Source: Amia ocellicauda
Taxonomy: Eukaryota > Chordata > Actinopteri > Amiiformes > Amiidae
Length of the DNA: 64,000 bases
Reading direction: 5' to 3'
Assembly (NCBI RefSeq): GCF_036373705.1
Contig: NC_089868.1
Location: forward strand, 15,482,520 to 15,546,519
Shown in pieces: positions 39,844 through 50,700 of the stretch. The position numbers and the translations under genes were made by a program. The notes below the pieces were generated by a model. It was not told where the DNA came from, did not search any database, and worked only from the letters and a program-made list of their open reading frames with translations. Position 1 is the stretch's first letter; each line of letters begins with the position of its first letter.

Positions 39844-42800
39844 AGAGACCTTCCATTATTAGCCTTATACTTTATATGACATTAGTCATTTTTACATGGT
39901 AAGTTATGGCTTGTATGCTATTTAGTTGTTTTTATCTTAACTAAAAACAAGGACATCTACACTGTTTATATTTTACGATCTCATGTTATTTGTACATGGT
40001 TTATAGGACGCAGCAAATATGATATTAGCTTTAAGATTAAATAAACAATATAACATGCTAAGATTTCTCACATACAGTGGCTCTAAAAAGGACTCGCCAC
40101 CCTTGGACTTTTCCATATTTCATTGTGTTACAACATTATTATTATTTATTTATTAGCAGATGCCCTTGTCCAGGGTGACTTACAAAATATAACAGCAATA
40201 CAAAGTGCAACAATACAGTGCAGTTCAAGGCATAATACATTTTACAGGACATCAGAATGGATTTAATCAGGAGTTTTTGTTACTGAAAATGTCCATGTCA
40301 AAGTGAAAAATATAATCTGCAAATTGTTCTAAATTAATTACAAATTCAAAACAGAAAATAATTGAATGCATAAGTAATCACCCCTTCAGTCATTATTTGG
40401 TAAAGGCACCTTTGGCAGCAATTACAGCCATAAGTCTCTGTGTATAAGTCTCTACCAGCTTTGCACATCTGGACACAGTGACACAGCCATGTTTGCCCAT
40501 TCTTCTTTGAAAAATTGCTCAAGCTCCATCAAGTTGGATGGGGACCTTTGATGAATACCATTTTTTAAATCTTTCCACATATTATCAATTGGATTGAGGT
40601 CCGGGCTTTGACTGGACATTTTTTGACATTTTTTCTCTCCCATAAAGGCCATTTTTGTAAAGCACCTGGACTGTTGCTGCAGTATGCACAGTGTTTCCCA
40701 GCTCAGCCGTGGAAAACTGTAACTCCTTTAGAGTTGCCATAGGCCTCTTGCTGGCCTCCCTTTGTTAGGAATTGTACTAACCAACTGTGGGACCTCCCAG
40801 AGACAGGTGTATTGAACCTGAAATCATGTGACACACCTACATTGACTAATTACGTATCTTCTAAAGACAATTGGTTTCACCACAGCTCAACCAGGTGTGT
40901 CATAGCAAAGGGGGGTGGCTACTTATGCATTCAATTAATTTCTGTTTGTATTTGTAATTCATTTAGAAAAATTTGCAGATTATATTTTTCACTGATATGT
41001 AAAATACCTACACCAATAAAACAGTATATTTTTCACTTTTACATTATGGACATTTTCTGTGTTGCTCAGTGGCAAAAACTGCTGATTAACTCCATTCTGA
41101 TTTCATGTTGTAACATTGAAAAGTCCAAGGTGGTAAATACTTTGGAGAGCCACTGTAATCCAAAATGGGAATACCTTCAGTTAATCGAAACACAAGGTGT
41201 GCAAATTTATTTTTAAATGAAGATGACCTCTTATGTGCTAGTGCAGCAAGGCCTACTGGGAGGCTCTCTCATATCAAACCACCTTCAAAAGAAGATGAGA
41301 GAGAGAGAGAGAGAGAGAGTGCGTGCGTGTTACTGAAGTGGACAAGCATTATTAACAGGCATAGAACAACAGCTTCTTCTGAGATGTGAAACAAAAAATG
41401 CAACATTCAAAATTATTTAAAAGTAATAAATTGGTGATCTGATAAGTACAGAAGTGTATTGCTGCCACACAAAAAAAAAAAAAGTATTTCGGGGGCGTGT
41501 TGCTGCCAGAGGATTTTTATTTTTTTTGGGGTGCGTGTTGGTTACCAAGACCATTTGTAGTTCTTATGGGTAACCTTGCAATACAACAGAACCGGGATAG
41601 GAACTGAAACTATACTGCTCCTGCGAATCTTTCTAGAAATACGCCTCTTTAGTTCAAAGCCTGATATATTTAATTGTGTTGTGTTGTCATTAAACAAAAA
41701 CCAAATGCTGCCACAAAGTATACTAATAAGAAACATGTACCAGACAAAATGCTAATAGCAAGTGTAGCCAGAATTCAAAGCTCGGGACTTAAACTGCGCA
41801 CCACAGGAACCACAGCTAGGCCACTCCAGCACAGTAGAGTATTAAACCCGCTACACCGAAAAACCTGGTTTCACAGCATGACTTAACACTGTACTGACAT
41901 TTTTGATTAGTGGTTAATTCACTTGCAACGTGCTCATATACCATATGATCCCCATTTCACTAGATAAACAGGAATTGCAAGTGTGTCAGACATTGTCCAC
42001 TTTTACTTTACTTTAACCTTGGTCTTCAGCATAAACTAATATTACAATGTTTGAGCCACATAAACGGACTCAGTAGGAGAACATTCAGAAGGGTTTTAAT
42101 AGAAAAACATGTCCGCTTTACTTGAAGTAGCATTGTTTGTGATGGCAGAAATAGGTAAACACGGGAAGCTACATGGGTATAAAATGGTGCAACTCAAGCC
42201 ACCTGATGCCTTCTTCACACACTGGATCCTGAAGGAGCGTTTCACAATGTCTCACACAAGTAGTATGTTAGTCAATTTATTAAGTTTCTATCCTTCCTAT
42301 CCAGTTTTGTCGTATCGCAAGGTTACCCATAAGAACTACAAATGGTCTTGGACTACAATTCTTTTTGTTTTTTGTGGCAACAACATACACCCCAAAAATG
42401 GCAGGGGGTAGCAATACGCTTCCATAGATAAGACTACAATGTGGCTGTTTTTATATTATATTGATGAGTTGATTTCCCCCCACCCCCCCAACCGGTTTTT
42501 CTGAAGACGCTGAGAATTCCAGGGTCAAAGCTCACGCTCTTTGTGTTGTACATGTTATTGGACAATACCATGGTTATGAAACTCATATAAGCTCTGTGTG
42601 CTGAACTGTATAGATGTTGTTATGGACTCTTCTTTTCCTTTGTGGATTAATCAATGGCACTGGAGACTTAGACAACGTTAACCTCTCAATCCACCTTGAG
42701 AAGTCTATACGCACAAGAAACACTGTGGCAAGTGTCTTACCTAGCATGGGGAGGATTTGATTGAAGTTGAGCCAAGCCTTTATGAATGGGTATAAGGAGA

Positions 42801-45469
42801 TAATTAAGCCTGGAACAAAGAAAGAGAAATGTGGTTATTGGCAGCTGAAGAGTTCTGCTAATTTTATATGCATCATAACTTGATATACTTCATACTTCAT
42901 ATGATTGAATCGTTAAAGCTATTTTTGGGGCACTGTGGCTACAGCCTATGATTTATGACATAATGAATTGAATGATAAATCAAAATCTCATTGAACATGG
43001 TATATATAGATATAAATCATATTCTTGCTTAACAGTATGAAATACATACACTGTATATAAATAGTTCACAAAGACCTGACAGAATTGCTATTCGTTTAGT
43101 GTACTTTAATAAATGTATATTAAAACATGTCTGGTTCCAAGTGGCTTTGAAAAATGGATATTCTCTTAATTTCAAGCTAACCTTTCTTTAATCAGTACTG
43201 ACATTGGTAATGTAACCTATTGTATTATTCAAGATGAGTACAAATAAATATTTCCACTCAATTCCAAAGCCTCAGATACTCATTGAATGAAATTAATTTC
43301 TTAACTGATAGAATCTGTCAACACTATCACTAGAACTGTTCAAGTTCACTGAAAATTATTTAAGTGCAATAATTAAAGTCAGTCTGTTGATAATGGATGA
43401 TAAAGATGATAATGGATTTACTGGGAAGATGTGCATATTCTGTTAAAATCTCCCATACAATATTAAAGCAGCATAAAGTGGCTCACCAAGTTGGTCTGTA
43501 TTTTCACTGAATGCACCTCTAAACAAATCAAAATGCCTAAATAACCTTTATCTTATTTTAGCAATGGTCATTCAGTTAGTTTGAGGCCAAGTGTTTGTTT
43601 CCTATATTTATTTATATTCTGACACACCCAAGCCGTGGACCCGACCTTACAAATGGGCAAAAATGAGTGAAAGGAGGAGACTGTTTGTGAAAAGTACTTC
43701 CCCTCTGGTCTCGAGGGTTAATGCTGGGTTATTATGGAGAGCTTTAGAGTTATAACCCACCACCGATGTGATGTTACTCACTGAGATTATTCTGGCTTAG
43801 TCTCTTTGACCCAGCATTGTCAGTGAGTCACGGTTGCACAGCGTCAGCATCATTGGTAACAATGACAATTTCCCCAAATCCCCCCAGGTTACAATATGTG
43901 AAGCTATGACCACAGGTGCCAGGCAACAAGGGCCTACATAATCAGATGTACTCCACCGCAACCACAAACCAAGGTGATGAAACAGATACAGGTTGAACGA
44001 CATGAGATATTAACATTCAAGATTCACTTTGAGGGAAAACTACTGTGGTAATAATAAAATGTTAGCAAAAATAAGCTTTATTAATTCTCGTCTCCTGCTG
44101 AGCACCTTGATCAACACGAAAACATGTTCTCATGTCTGTTGGCCACATGGTAAAGCCCATCTCCCTGGTTGTTTTAACAGTCTGTGGTTCTGTGGGATGC
44201 TTGTGCTCCTGAGACAGTTTCAGAGGTTAAATGGTTGTAGATTGCATTTAAGACGGCTCACATCCAGAAGTTCACTGAGGTCTCATCCTCCCAGATCGGC
44301 CGGGGGGCGTTACAGAGAGAAGCATTGATGACATACATGAGTGGGTTTCAGGTCAAGCACCAGATGGGTGCCGAGAGGATGGCCTGAAGTAATCAAAGTG
44401 TTTGCAGCTGAATTGCAAATTTTAAAAAGAGCACAGAACATACAAGGATGGGGAATGGTTGACCTTTTCTGATTTCTTCAGAATTGAAGATCTCGGTATG
44501 TGACTGAGCTGCTTGTAAAAAAACATCAATGCAAATGTAAACATATATATCAATGCATTCTCAGTTTAGAAGATCAGAAAGTGCAGTTCACTAGGATCTG
44601 CCATGGTGTAAAGATATTTACACATTGCTGAAAGATGTTGTGTTTGGACCAGGGTCTGTTTTTGTTTTTTGGATTATGAACTATGTTTGATTATCACAGG
44701 GAAGATACTAGTAAAAACACTGGGGCAGTTTAAAATGAACCAATTAAGGACAGCGGAAAAATACACTTGAATCATTAATAGAATGACGATGGCTTTAGTT
44801 CTGACAAGACTGGCCTCTCCACTGAACAGAAGTCAACTGTCATGTTTTGACTCTCAGCCCTAAACGCCTGAGAGCCCAGTCTTCAGATTACCGGCGCTCA
44901 GTGTCACCGCTGGCCTCGGATTTCACTCCAAGATCAAATGATCGGTGTGCTCTTAAGGTTCCTGGATGGAAAATCAACGCAGGCCAGTTAGCGTTCAATC
45001 ACACAGTTCCAAGAGCCTGGAACAAATTATCCCTCAATATTTCGAAACAGCCAACACTTGAAAACAAAGCCACGTGTTCAAGAGCTTTCTTCGAGGGCAA
45101 CACTTGGAAATTATGCTGTTTGACATGTAATAAAACACATCTGTTATCGTTCTGTGCTCTTGGGGAGTCTGGGGAGACAAACAAAACTCCCAGTAGGATT
45201 TTCAGCATTGACAATCTTAATCAGTTATCATAATAAAATAAAAAAGCAGTCACCGACTACTAGAAGGACTATTTTCATCAAATCAGAGTATAACTCAGCA
45301 CAAAAGCTTCTCAGTACTCACCCAAGCCCCCCGCTCCCACGAAGATGCCACCGACAGCATTGACGCCACAGTCCCGGGACACCAAGATGATGATGCAGCC
45401 GGCCACGATGCTGACCAGGGCGCAGGCCACCCGCAGGCAGTGGAACTCACTAGTGCTGGCCGCATTCAT
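29370..45469 (-). CDS. kncn: Kinocilin, four coding exons (29370-29476, 36606-36671, 42741-42809, 45322-45469)
   Basis: Kinocilin is a small membrane protein found in the kinocilium of inner-ear hair cells and in microtubule-rich supporting cells. The exons join in frame with phase-1 junctions and GT-AG borders to give 129 residues, close to mammalian kinocilin (about 124). Residues about 12-30 ([13 protein letters not shown]...) and 39-62 ([13 protein letters not shown]...YPFI) are two hydrophobic helices. [18 protein letters not shown] and FRIHPAPN match the mammalian YPFLKARFNLDHILP and LRIHP stretches as I remember them. The start is the Met at 45469; an in-frame Met at 45514 would add 15 residues with no known counterpart. 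Exons 1-3 are secure. The last exon is inferred from splice phase and length, because its sequence does not obviously resemble the mammalian tail. The third intron carries a Tc1 transposon. Confidence 0.85.
29522..29535. promoter_or_regulatory. RFX X-box candidate, KNCN intron 3
   Basis: GTAACCACGGCAAC fits the RFX X-box form GTNRCC-N2-RGYAAC. It is 46 bp upstream of the proposed last KNCN exon. Confidence 0.45.
30109..30176 (+). repeat. A-rich/(ATA)/(TA) compound repeat
   Basis: AAATAATAATAATAAAAAAA then about 20 TA units. Confidence 0.95.
32720..32804. repeat. Perfect 31-bp inverted repeat inside the Tc1 element, before the transposase
   Basis: The arm at 32720-32750 (AGGTGTCTTTTATACAGG...) is exactly complementary to 32774-32804 with a 23-base loop. 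It lies between the left terminal repeat and the transposase ATG (32848). It could form a strong hairpin in the transcript leader. Confidence 0.85.
32848..33857 (+). pseudogene. Tc1-like transposase, one frameshift
   Basis: Cut-and-paste DDE transposase. The first frame (32848 to about 33650) opens [20 protein letters not shown], with the paired helix-turn-helix DNA-binding domain at about residues 1-115. The catalytic domain follows with the first Asp in [11 protein letters not shown] and the second in [11 protein letters not shown]. Near 33648-33652 one base appears to be missing (related copies read SQSPDLNP). The reading then continues in another frame (33636-33857) with [15 protein letters not shown], carrying the third catalytic residue, Glu, and ending FATKY-stop. 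Spacing fits DD34E. Everything except the single frameshift looks intact, so this copy probably makes no full enzyme but could be mobilised in trans. Confidence 0.93.
36606..36671 (-). CDS. kncn: KNCN exon 3
   Basis: 66 nt, phase 1 at both ends. It encodes [20 protein letters not shown] plus E. The RIHP motif aligns with the mammalian protein. Acceptor is tttttcctacag and donor is GTAAGT. Too short to appear as an ORF by itself. Confidence 0.83.
37120..37330. other. Candidate conserved non-coding DNA in KNCN intron 2
   Basis: GC-rich relative to the intron, with GGCTCATTAACGCC, TGTAATTAGCC and GGCATTAATTGAAAC. No splice-bounded frame. Confidence 0.25.
37488..37680 (+). repeat. Dispersed repeat copy (CCTTATCCAGAGCAACTTA family)
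   Basis: Starts with CACCCTTATCCAGAGCAACT and continues through repeated AGCATTACAAA / AATACA words to a block reading CATCCTAATTTAATGAGGTA ACA. A related block, CATCCTAGTTCAAAGAGGTA ACA, is at about 19043-19065, so this is a shared mobile or tandem-derived family. Confidence 0.5.
38122..38193. repeat. (TA)n microsatellite
   Basis: About 70 bases of TA in KNCN intron 2. Confidence 0.97.
39158..39171. promoter_or_regulatory. RFX X-box candidate, KNCN intron 2
   Basis: GTTGCTATGGAAAC, one or two changes from GTTGCCATGGCAAC. Confidence 0.35.
39484..39622 (+). mobile_element. CR1-like 3' tail fragment
   Basis: Shares CCCCAGCGATGTGGTTGAAG, then GACACCAAACAAGCACAATG and GGTTGAATGGCCTCCTCTCG TTTGTAAACTTTCTTATGTT with the 3' end of the 62-63-kb LINE, in the opposite orientation. 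About 75 bp present in that copy, between GTTGAAG and TTAATG, is absent here. In KNCN intron 2. Confidence 0.8.
39809..39841 (+). repeat. (ATT)11 microsatellite
   Basis: ATT repeat in KNCN intron 2. Confidence 0.95.
40075..41155 (-). mobile_element. Deleted Tc1-like element with TA duplication
   Basis: The ends read CAGTGGCTCTAAAAAG (40075) and, inverted at the right, CAGTGGCTCTCCAAAG (41155). Both are flanked by TA. The minus strand holds a C-terminal transposase fragment, [20 protein letters not shown] (about 40540-40620), with the catalytic Glu changed to Asp in this reading. At 1,081 bp it lacks most of the transposase and has gained a block near 40135-40270 resembling another dispersed repeat. 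Lies in KNCN intron 2. Confidence 0.82.
40140..40250 (+). repeat. Dispersed 'cagatgcccttgtcc...gacttaca' repeat inside the Tc1 relic
   Basis: Contains TTATTAGCAGATGCCCTTGT CCAGGGTGACTTACA followed by a run of CAATACA-type words. Related text is at 53015-53060 (GATCAGCAGTCGCCCCTTAC CCAGGGTGACA) and, less well, 37490-37680. The family is not identified. Confidence 0.5.
41296..41320 (+). repeat. (GA)12 microsatellite
   Basis: GAGAGA tract next to the inverted-end element. Confidence 0.93.
41452..42422. mobile_element. Non-autonomous DNA element with about 130-150-bp inverted ends
   Basis: The left end (GTATTGCTGCCA...; about 41456-41605) and the inverted right end (GTATTGCTACCC...; about 42416-42285) share CAAGACCATTTGTAGTTCTT ATGGGTAACCTTGC and a GGATAGGAA block. 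The interior has no recognisable transposase. No clear target duplication was found, so the superfamily is unassigned. Lies in KNCN intron 2, directly downstream of the Tc1 relic. Confidence 0.7.
41780..41830 (-). other. tRNA-like A/B-box pair
   Basis: On the minus strand GAGTGGCCTAGCTGTGG (41826-41810) resembles a pol III A box and AGTTTAAGTCCCG (41795-41783) a B box, only about 14 bases apart, which is closer than in a normal tRNA. It lies inside the inverted-end element and could be a SINE head or chance. Confidence 0.15.
42741..42809 (-). CDS. kncn: KNCN exon 2
   Basis: 69 nt, phase 1 at both ends. It encodes [20 protein letters not shown] plus ML, the most conserved kinocilin segment. 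The acceptor is preceded by a pyrimidine tract (tttctttgttccag) and the donor is GTAAGA. Confidence 0.88.
44862..45095 (+). pseudogene. Possible LINE ORF2 C-terminal remnant
   Basis: The + frame at 44847-45233 reads [20 protein letters not shown] then [18 protein letters not shown]. This resembles the fish LINE tail pattern 'VPR..T..GDRAF...AP.LWN.LP..IR...TL..FK..L'. That pattern is recalled, not searched. It lies in KNCN intron 1, antisense to the gene, 230 bp from exon 1. Confidence 0.42.
45322..45469 (-). CDS. kncn: KNCN exon 1 (coding part)
   Basis: Encodes residues 1-49 and the first base of Gly50. The first transmembrane helix and the [11 protein letters not shown] glycine-rich start of the second are readable. 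The donor reads GTGAGT at 45321-45316. The exon is GC-rich compared with its flanks. Confidence 0.88.
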
Positions 45470-47120
45470 CCACCACACCCCCGCTCGCCCCGCCGCAAAA
45501 GCGCCTTCTGCCACTGCGTCTCACTTTCACTGCCTATAAGACCGGGTCCTCCGGGAAGCTCGTGAAACATTAAAGAGCGGGATTGTGTTTCCCTGCCAGT
45601 GTAATAGCCTGGCATCTCTACCCACATCTCCTCCGTGACACATCTTTATTTATTGATTTGTTCAACCCCTTTTTAACAGGTTTATTTAAATTCCAACCAT
45701 CCCGCCATACAACATAAAATAATGCATTCTATCTTGGACTGGCCAACCATTACCATGCGTCAGTTACATTAGTTATTTGTTTATGATAGAAAGAAGGCCT
45801 TGCACTAAATTTGACAAATTGAATGTTGAAAAGGAAAGAAAAATACGTTTTCTCCCTCAAATATTGTATAAGAACATCTGCTTTAAAGAAGATTTCTGCA
45901 GATCCTTTTATTTTACCGTGGGCAGGGATGATTTGTGCTAGCCACCCCAGAGCTGAGAACCCCCTCTCTCAGTGGTAACCTGACAGTCAAAAGGAGTATG
46001 TAGTAAATGTTTCATATGCTTCTCTGCAGCCCTGTAGGCTTCGCCGTGCTCACTTGGTTCAAACACAAAGCACAGGCTGACCTGCAAGGGCTTTCATTGA
46101 GACATTTAATCTAATTCTCAATAACAAGAGCAAGGGAATAACAGCCAGAGCATTATTGCAGACGGCAACTTCAATTTACTGTGTTAAGAAAATCACCTCT
46201 CAGTGATCAAAGATCAGAGATTGAAAGAGACTAGAAAATATGCTAATGGAAACAGATTCCGGCCAGCGGAGAATGAAAGATCATTTATCAGGATGTATCT
46301 TACTCAGGTGTTATGGGTTATGGGAAAACAAAGCGTAAAACATAATTGTATGGTTTCAGGGGGAGACGATCACTACAGCTTTTTTCAGCACTTCTGTTTG
46401 ACAGATTATATTTGTGTTATAAGTCTTTGTTCGCCATTTAAAAACATTCAAAAAAGTGTTTTAAACAATGCATTTCACAGTTTAATCATTTCAGCATTCC
46501 ATTTCAAGAATATTTATCCTAAAATACAGATCTGGAATGAATAAATGACCATAGAAAACAGTATTTATAACATAATATATTTTACAATACTCACATTAAC
46601 CTACAAAACACATATCTCCCCCCCATAAATTGGGAACTTTTGTTGCTATATTCTACCAGATCAATGAGAATTCACAAAATCAGTGTCATCTAAATAAAAT
46701 GCAGATTACCATCAATGTTGCATATATTTTGGAGGCTAATCATTCAATTAAAGACATTTGTTGAGGCAGGACAATCCTGCATGTTTGAAAATCCCTCTTC
46801 ATATTTAAACACTGATGAAGAGGAACACTAAAGAAATTCCCAGACTTAATTCTTTAAGGATATTTCGTTTAATATTAAACTTCTGTAATAAAACTGCTGA
46901 AAGCTTGTCAGTATAGATAAAATTGTCTCTGTTACCTTTCACCCATATCAGTGTCAACATCTAATGTCTATTTCTGTCAGCTGTGACCACGCTGGGTCAC
47001 CAGTGAAAAACACAGCTAAAAGAAAAAAGACATTATAAAAAATGTTTCACTTATAATTAATTTAGATCATTGTCGGAAATGGTGATGTGTAACATCACAA
47101 ATCCAGCTTCTGCAGACTCT

Positions 47121-47134
47121 GTGTCCATGGCAAC
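47121..47134. promoter_or_regulatory. RFX X-box candidate, 1.65 kb upstream of KNCN
   Basis: GTGTCCATGGCAAC keeps a complete CCATGGCAAC half and the leading GT. Confidence 0.42.
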
Positions 47135-48296
47135 GTGCCCTCTTCCAGAAGTTGACAAAAAGCATAAATCTTACCAGAGGTTCATTTTAAGTTTGATATC
47201 ACTTTCTGTCCAGTTATTAATCTCAAAATTCACAGTAGCGCTCTCTGTTTGACATATTTTCCTGCATTGAGTGTATCGAGAAACCAAACGTCTCGACAAG
47301 AAACCAAATCTCATTCAAGCAAGATGGTCCACTTTCTGTCAAGCAATTTTTAATTCTTCAGATACTGCAAGAATGCCTAAGGATTTCAGAGACTGAAATA
47401 TGTAGCAATAGCCTCCAAGTTAATGTTATGCCATAAATACTGTTTATACCAGTTCATGTTTATATCAATTATAAATATGTTTTGTCTGCATATGCGGAGT
47501 ACATCAACTTTTACGAGTACTCACTGGCTATATATTATAGCCCATTTATAACATATAGTTTATCTTATTTTTTAGTAGAATATCCTGCTCATAAGATCAA
47601 GGTACCTTTCTCTCTCAACTTGAAAAATATTTCATGATGAAGTTTGTTTTAATTATTCATTGATTGATACTGATCGATTGATTGTGACATTCCTCCATTA
47701 TTATTCCCTTCTATTACATGTCCATTCAATCTAATTGTTCCAGACTTTGCTATAGAGTTATAGAATTACAGTCCAGGATAAAGCACATATATAATGAGGG
47801 GAAGAATTACCAGGGATCGTGTTCATAGCCAGTCAGACTAATTTGATGGGGTATCCTATATGTACATTCTCATCTAAGTGGAACTTCTCCAGTTGCCTCG
47901 GAACCGGATTAGCAATTGTACCCGAGAGACTAGAGACAGCAGTGGTCCACAGTAAATTACACCTGTGCAAATTTACAAACAGCTCAATTTGGCGCAAGCA
48001 ATGACAATCGGCTGCACTCGTATATTTTACAAAAAATATATATATATACATTTTACAAAAACAACAAACAATACAGTGTATATATAAATGCAAACATAAA
48101 CATAAACATTACAAACATGTATTTATATATAGTTGCATGTATGTATAAGTGTGTGTATATATAAAAACAATTTGATATAAAACTGCATGTTTAGTCATGT
48201 TATTTTTCAAATTTACACATGTATATATGAATTTATATATTTATTTATATGCATGTGTGTATATGTATATTTATATATTAGACCTATGTAGATCTA

Positions 48297-48375
48297 GAGC
48301 TCTGGACAAAAATTAAGAGACCACTCCAAATTCAGAAATCAATGTTAAGTGGTCACTTAATTTTTTCCAGAGCTG
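48297..48375. mobile_element. 79-bp TA-flanked hairpin MITE
   Basis: TA at 48295-48296 and 48376-48377. The arms GAGCTCTGGACAAAAATTAA GAGACCACT and (inverted right) CAGCTCTGGAAAAAATTAAG TGACCACT leave a loop of about 20 bases. The TA duplication fits a Tc1/mariner-mobilised miniature element. Confidence 0.75.
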
Positions 48376-48779
48376 TATATCTATACATGCAAATATATTA
48401 AAATATCTACACACTTAAATATATTTACATATATGCATTATGTATGTAAAATGCATTCAATTTAGATTAATTTAAACACATTCACCTAATGGGAATTTCA
48501 TCTTGTTTTCATGTATAGTTCAGAATTTGTTCCATTGAAGGGATGCACTCCTGTTCACCACCAGTTTAAATCTTGAAACAGTGCTTTATTGGTTCAGTAC
48601 AGAAAATGTATCGAAAGTCCCGAAGGAGCTCAAGGATGAAAGGGAGACGTTGGCACCCTGTGGCCCTGGAAGACTAGAGGTGACTTACAGGAATGTGGTC
48701 AAGCAAGTGCTTTTGAAGGCTTCTTCAGTTGTGCATTTGCAGCAGGCTGTGAAGAGCTCATAGTTGCTATAGGGATGGA

Positions 48780-48793
48780 GTATCCATGGCAAC
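48780..48793. promoter_or_regulatory. RFX X-box candidate, 3.3 kb upstream of KNCN
   Basis: GTATCCATGGCAAC, almost the same as the motif at 47121. Confidence 0.4.
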
Positions 48794-50261
48794 TGTGCGG
48801 AGATGCTGCTGAATGCCGTTTACACCAGAGGCGTCTAAAAACGAAGTCAATAGGCTGAAATACATGTGCTACCTTTGTAACTCGATGCTCAAATTGTTCT
48901 CTGTAGACTGTGTTCAGGACTGACAACACCAATAGGTTAAATAAAACTACATAGCATTACACTTATGACTAGTTATTAATTTTGCTGACACCATTATACC
49001 AGACATTGTACACCTTATAATGTAATTGCATTCATATAGAATTGAACCGCCCACTAGTGAATAACGGACCACTCCTGACACCTTCTTCACATAGACAATC
49101 TTTAGGAAAAAGTGAGACATAAAAGGTAGTATCTGAGACCAGTGTAATTCACATCCTTTGAACTATAATGTGAAATAATCTGACCATTTACATGCAAATT
49201 AACAATTTAATAAATGGTTTTACTCCTATCTAACAATGATCAGATCTTTTTTTAATCTGAAACCGGTGGAATGTCACACTTGGCAGAGTGAAGATGTTAA
49301 ACCCCTTGAAGTACTCCTAGCTCAATTGCTACTCAATTACAAAGGGTTGCCTATAATTAGTTTGAATTTTAATCATCAGCATCAGCTCTTTATCCAATTG
49401 AGTCTGTGTTCTGTGTCCACACATTTGTCAATTGCATAACTAGTCATTTAAGGCGCTTTACACACACAACATTTACAACAATTTAGTAAGTCTTTGCAAA
49501 CCCATCTCACATGAAACTTCAAAAAATACTTTATTATAATTTCTGGAAGTGTGTTTTGGTGTAATTCAGTACTTTTCATTAACTAAATTTCTTAAGATGA
49601 CCAACATCAATCTGCCGAGGAATGGGACCGAAGGTATGAGAAAAATACCAGTCATCTTGCATTAAAACGTTTTAATACAGAGAAAGAAAAGGTCAATCAG
49701 TCAGAAATCAAAGAGAGCATCCATTTTCATTCCTACACACAAGAACGTAACAAATGAAACATTAATGTGAGCTCCACAGAGGCATACAAACATCTCAGAA
49801 ATGCATCACATTAGGCATAATGTATTCTGTGTTAAGGATCCACATGAACCAAAATCAGTCTTTGCAAAGAAAAAAGGGCCTAACCTTATCTTTCTCACAA
49901 ATCATGATGACAACGTCGTCTAGATGGAAGTTGAAAACGTTAATAAAAGCCATCGAATTCTACATCGCCACTTCAAACCACAACAGTCTTCTGAGAGGGG
50001 AAAATCATACTCCCAAATCGTATAAATACCACCCACTAAGTCCCAGCAATACAGAATGCATTTAAACATCTGAAGTTCAGGGAAGGTTCAGCCAAGTTCA
50101 TTCGCTGGACATGTAAGTTCAGTGTATTATATGATGAAAGATAATTTACTCTTTGTATCTCAAACAAAGAGCATCAAAAAAGGAAATCAGAAATATGAGA
50201 AACACATTTTAGCCCAGCTTCTCTACAAATAGTAACGCACTCAGGAACGTACTCTCTAAAG

Positions 50262-50454
50262 CAGGGGTTTTCAAACCGGTCCTGGAGTTCCCCCTGCCCT
50301 GCTGGTTTTTGTTCCAACCGAGGTCTTAATTGCTTAATTGAATCCTTAATTGACCTAACAAATAAATATACCATTCAATTAAATAATTAAGACCTAGGTT
50401 GGAACAAAAACCAGCAGGGCAGGGGATACTCCAGGACCAGTTTGAAAATCCCTG
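50262..50454. mobile_element. hAT-like hairpin MITE (193 bp) with 8-bp duplication
   Basis: Flanked by CTCTAAAG at 50254-50261 and 50455-50462. The arms CAGGGGTTTTCAAACCGGTC and (inverted right) CAGGGATTTTCAAACTGGTC continue through CCTGGAGT...CTGCCCTGC TGGTTTTTGTTCCAACC, making almost the whole element a foldback. No ORF. Lies in the KNCN-MKNK1 spacer. Confidence 0.88.
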
Positions 50455-50673
50455 CTCTAAAGGAACAAATTCTCTCTTATGTACTCAAAATGTATTGCTA
50501 ACTTTAAAAGGCAAACATTAGGTTACTATACAGTTCCAAAATAGCTTATTTTAGATATTATTATAGTCAATTTGTTCAGCTTAAAACATATTCCCAGTAC
50601 TGTGCAAAACAGTCAGAATTCCTTATCAAATAGGTTTTCATATTTGTTCAAACAAAATGGCAAATTTCCTGAG

Positions 50674-50700
50674 AAGGAAGGAAGGAAGGAAGGAAGGAAG
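50674..50700 (+). repeat. (GGAA)n microsatellite
   Basis: About six GGAA units in the KNCN-MKNK1 spacer. Confidence 0.93.
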
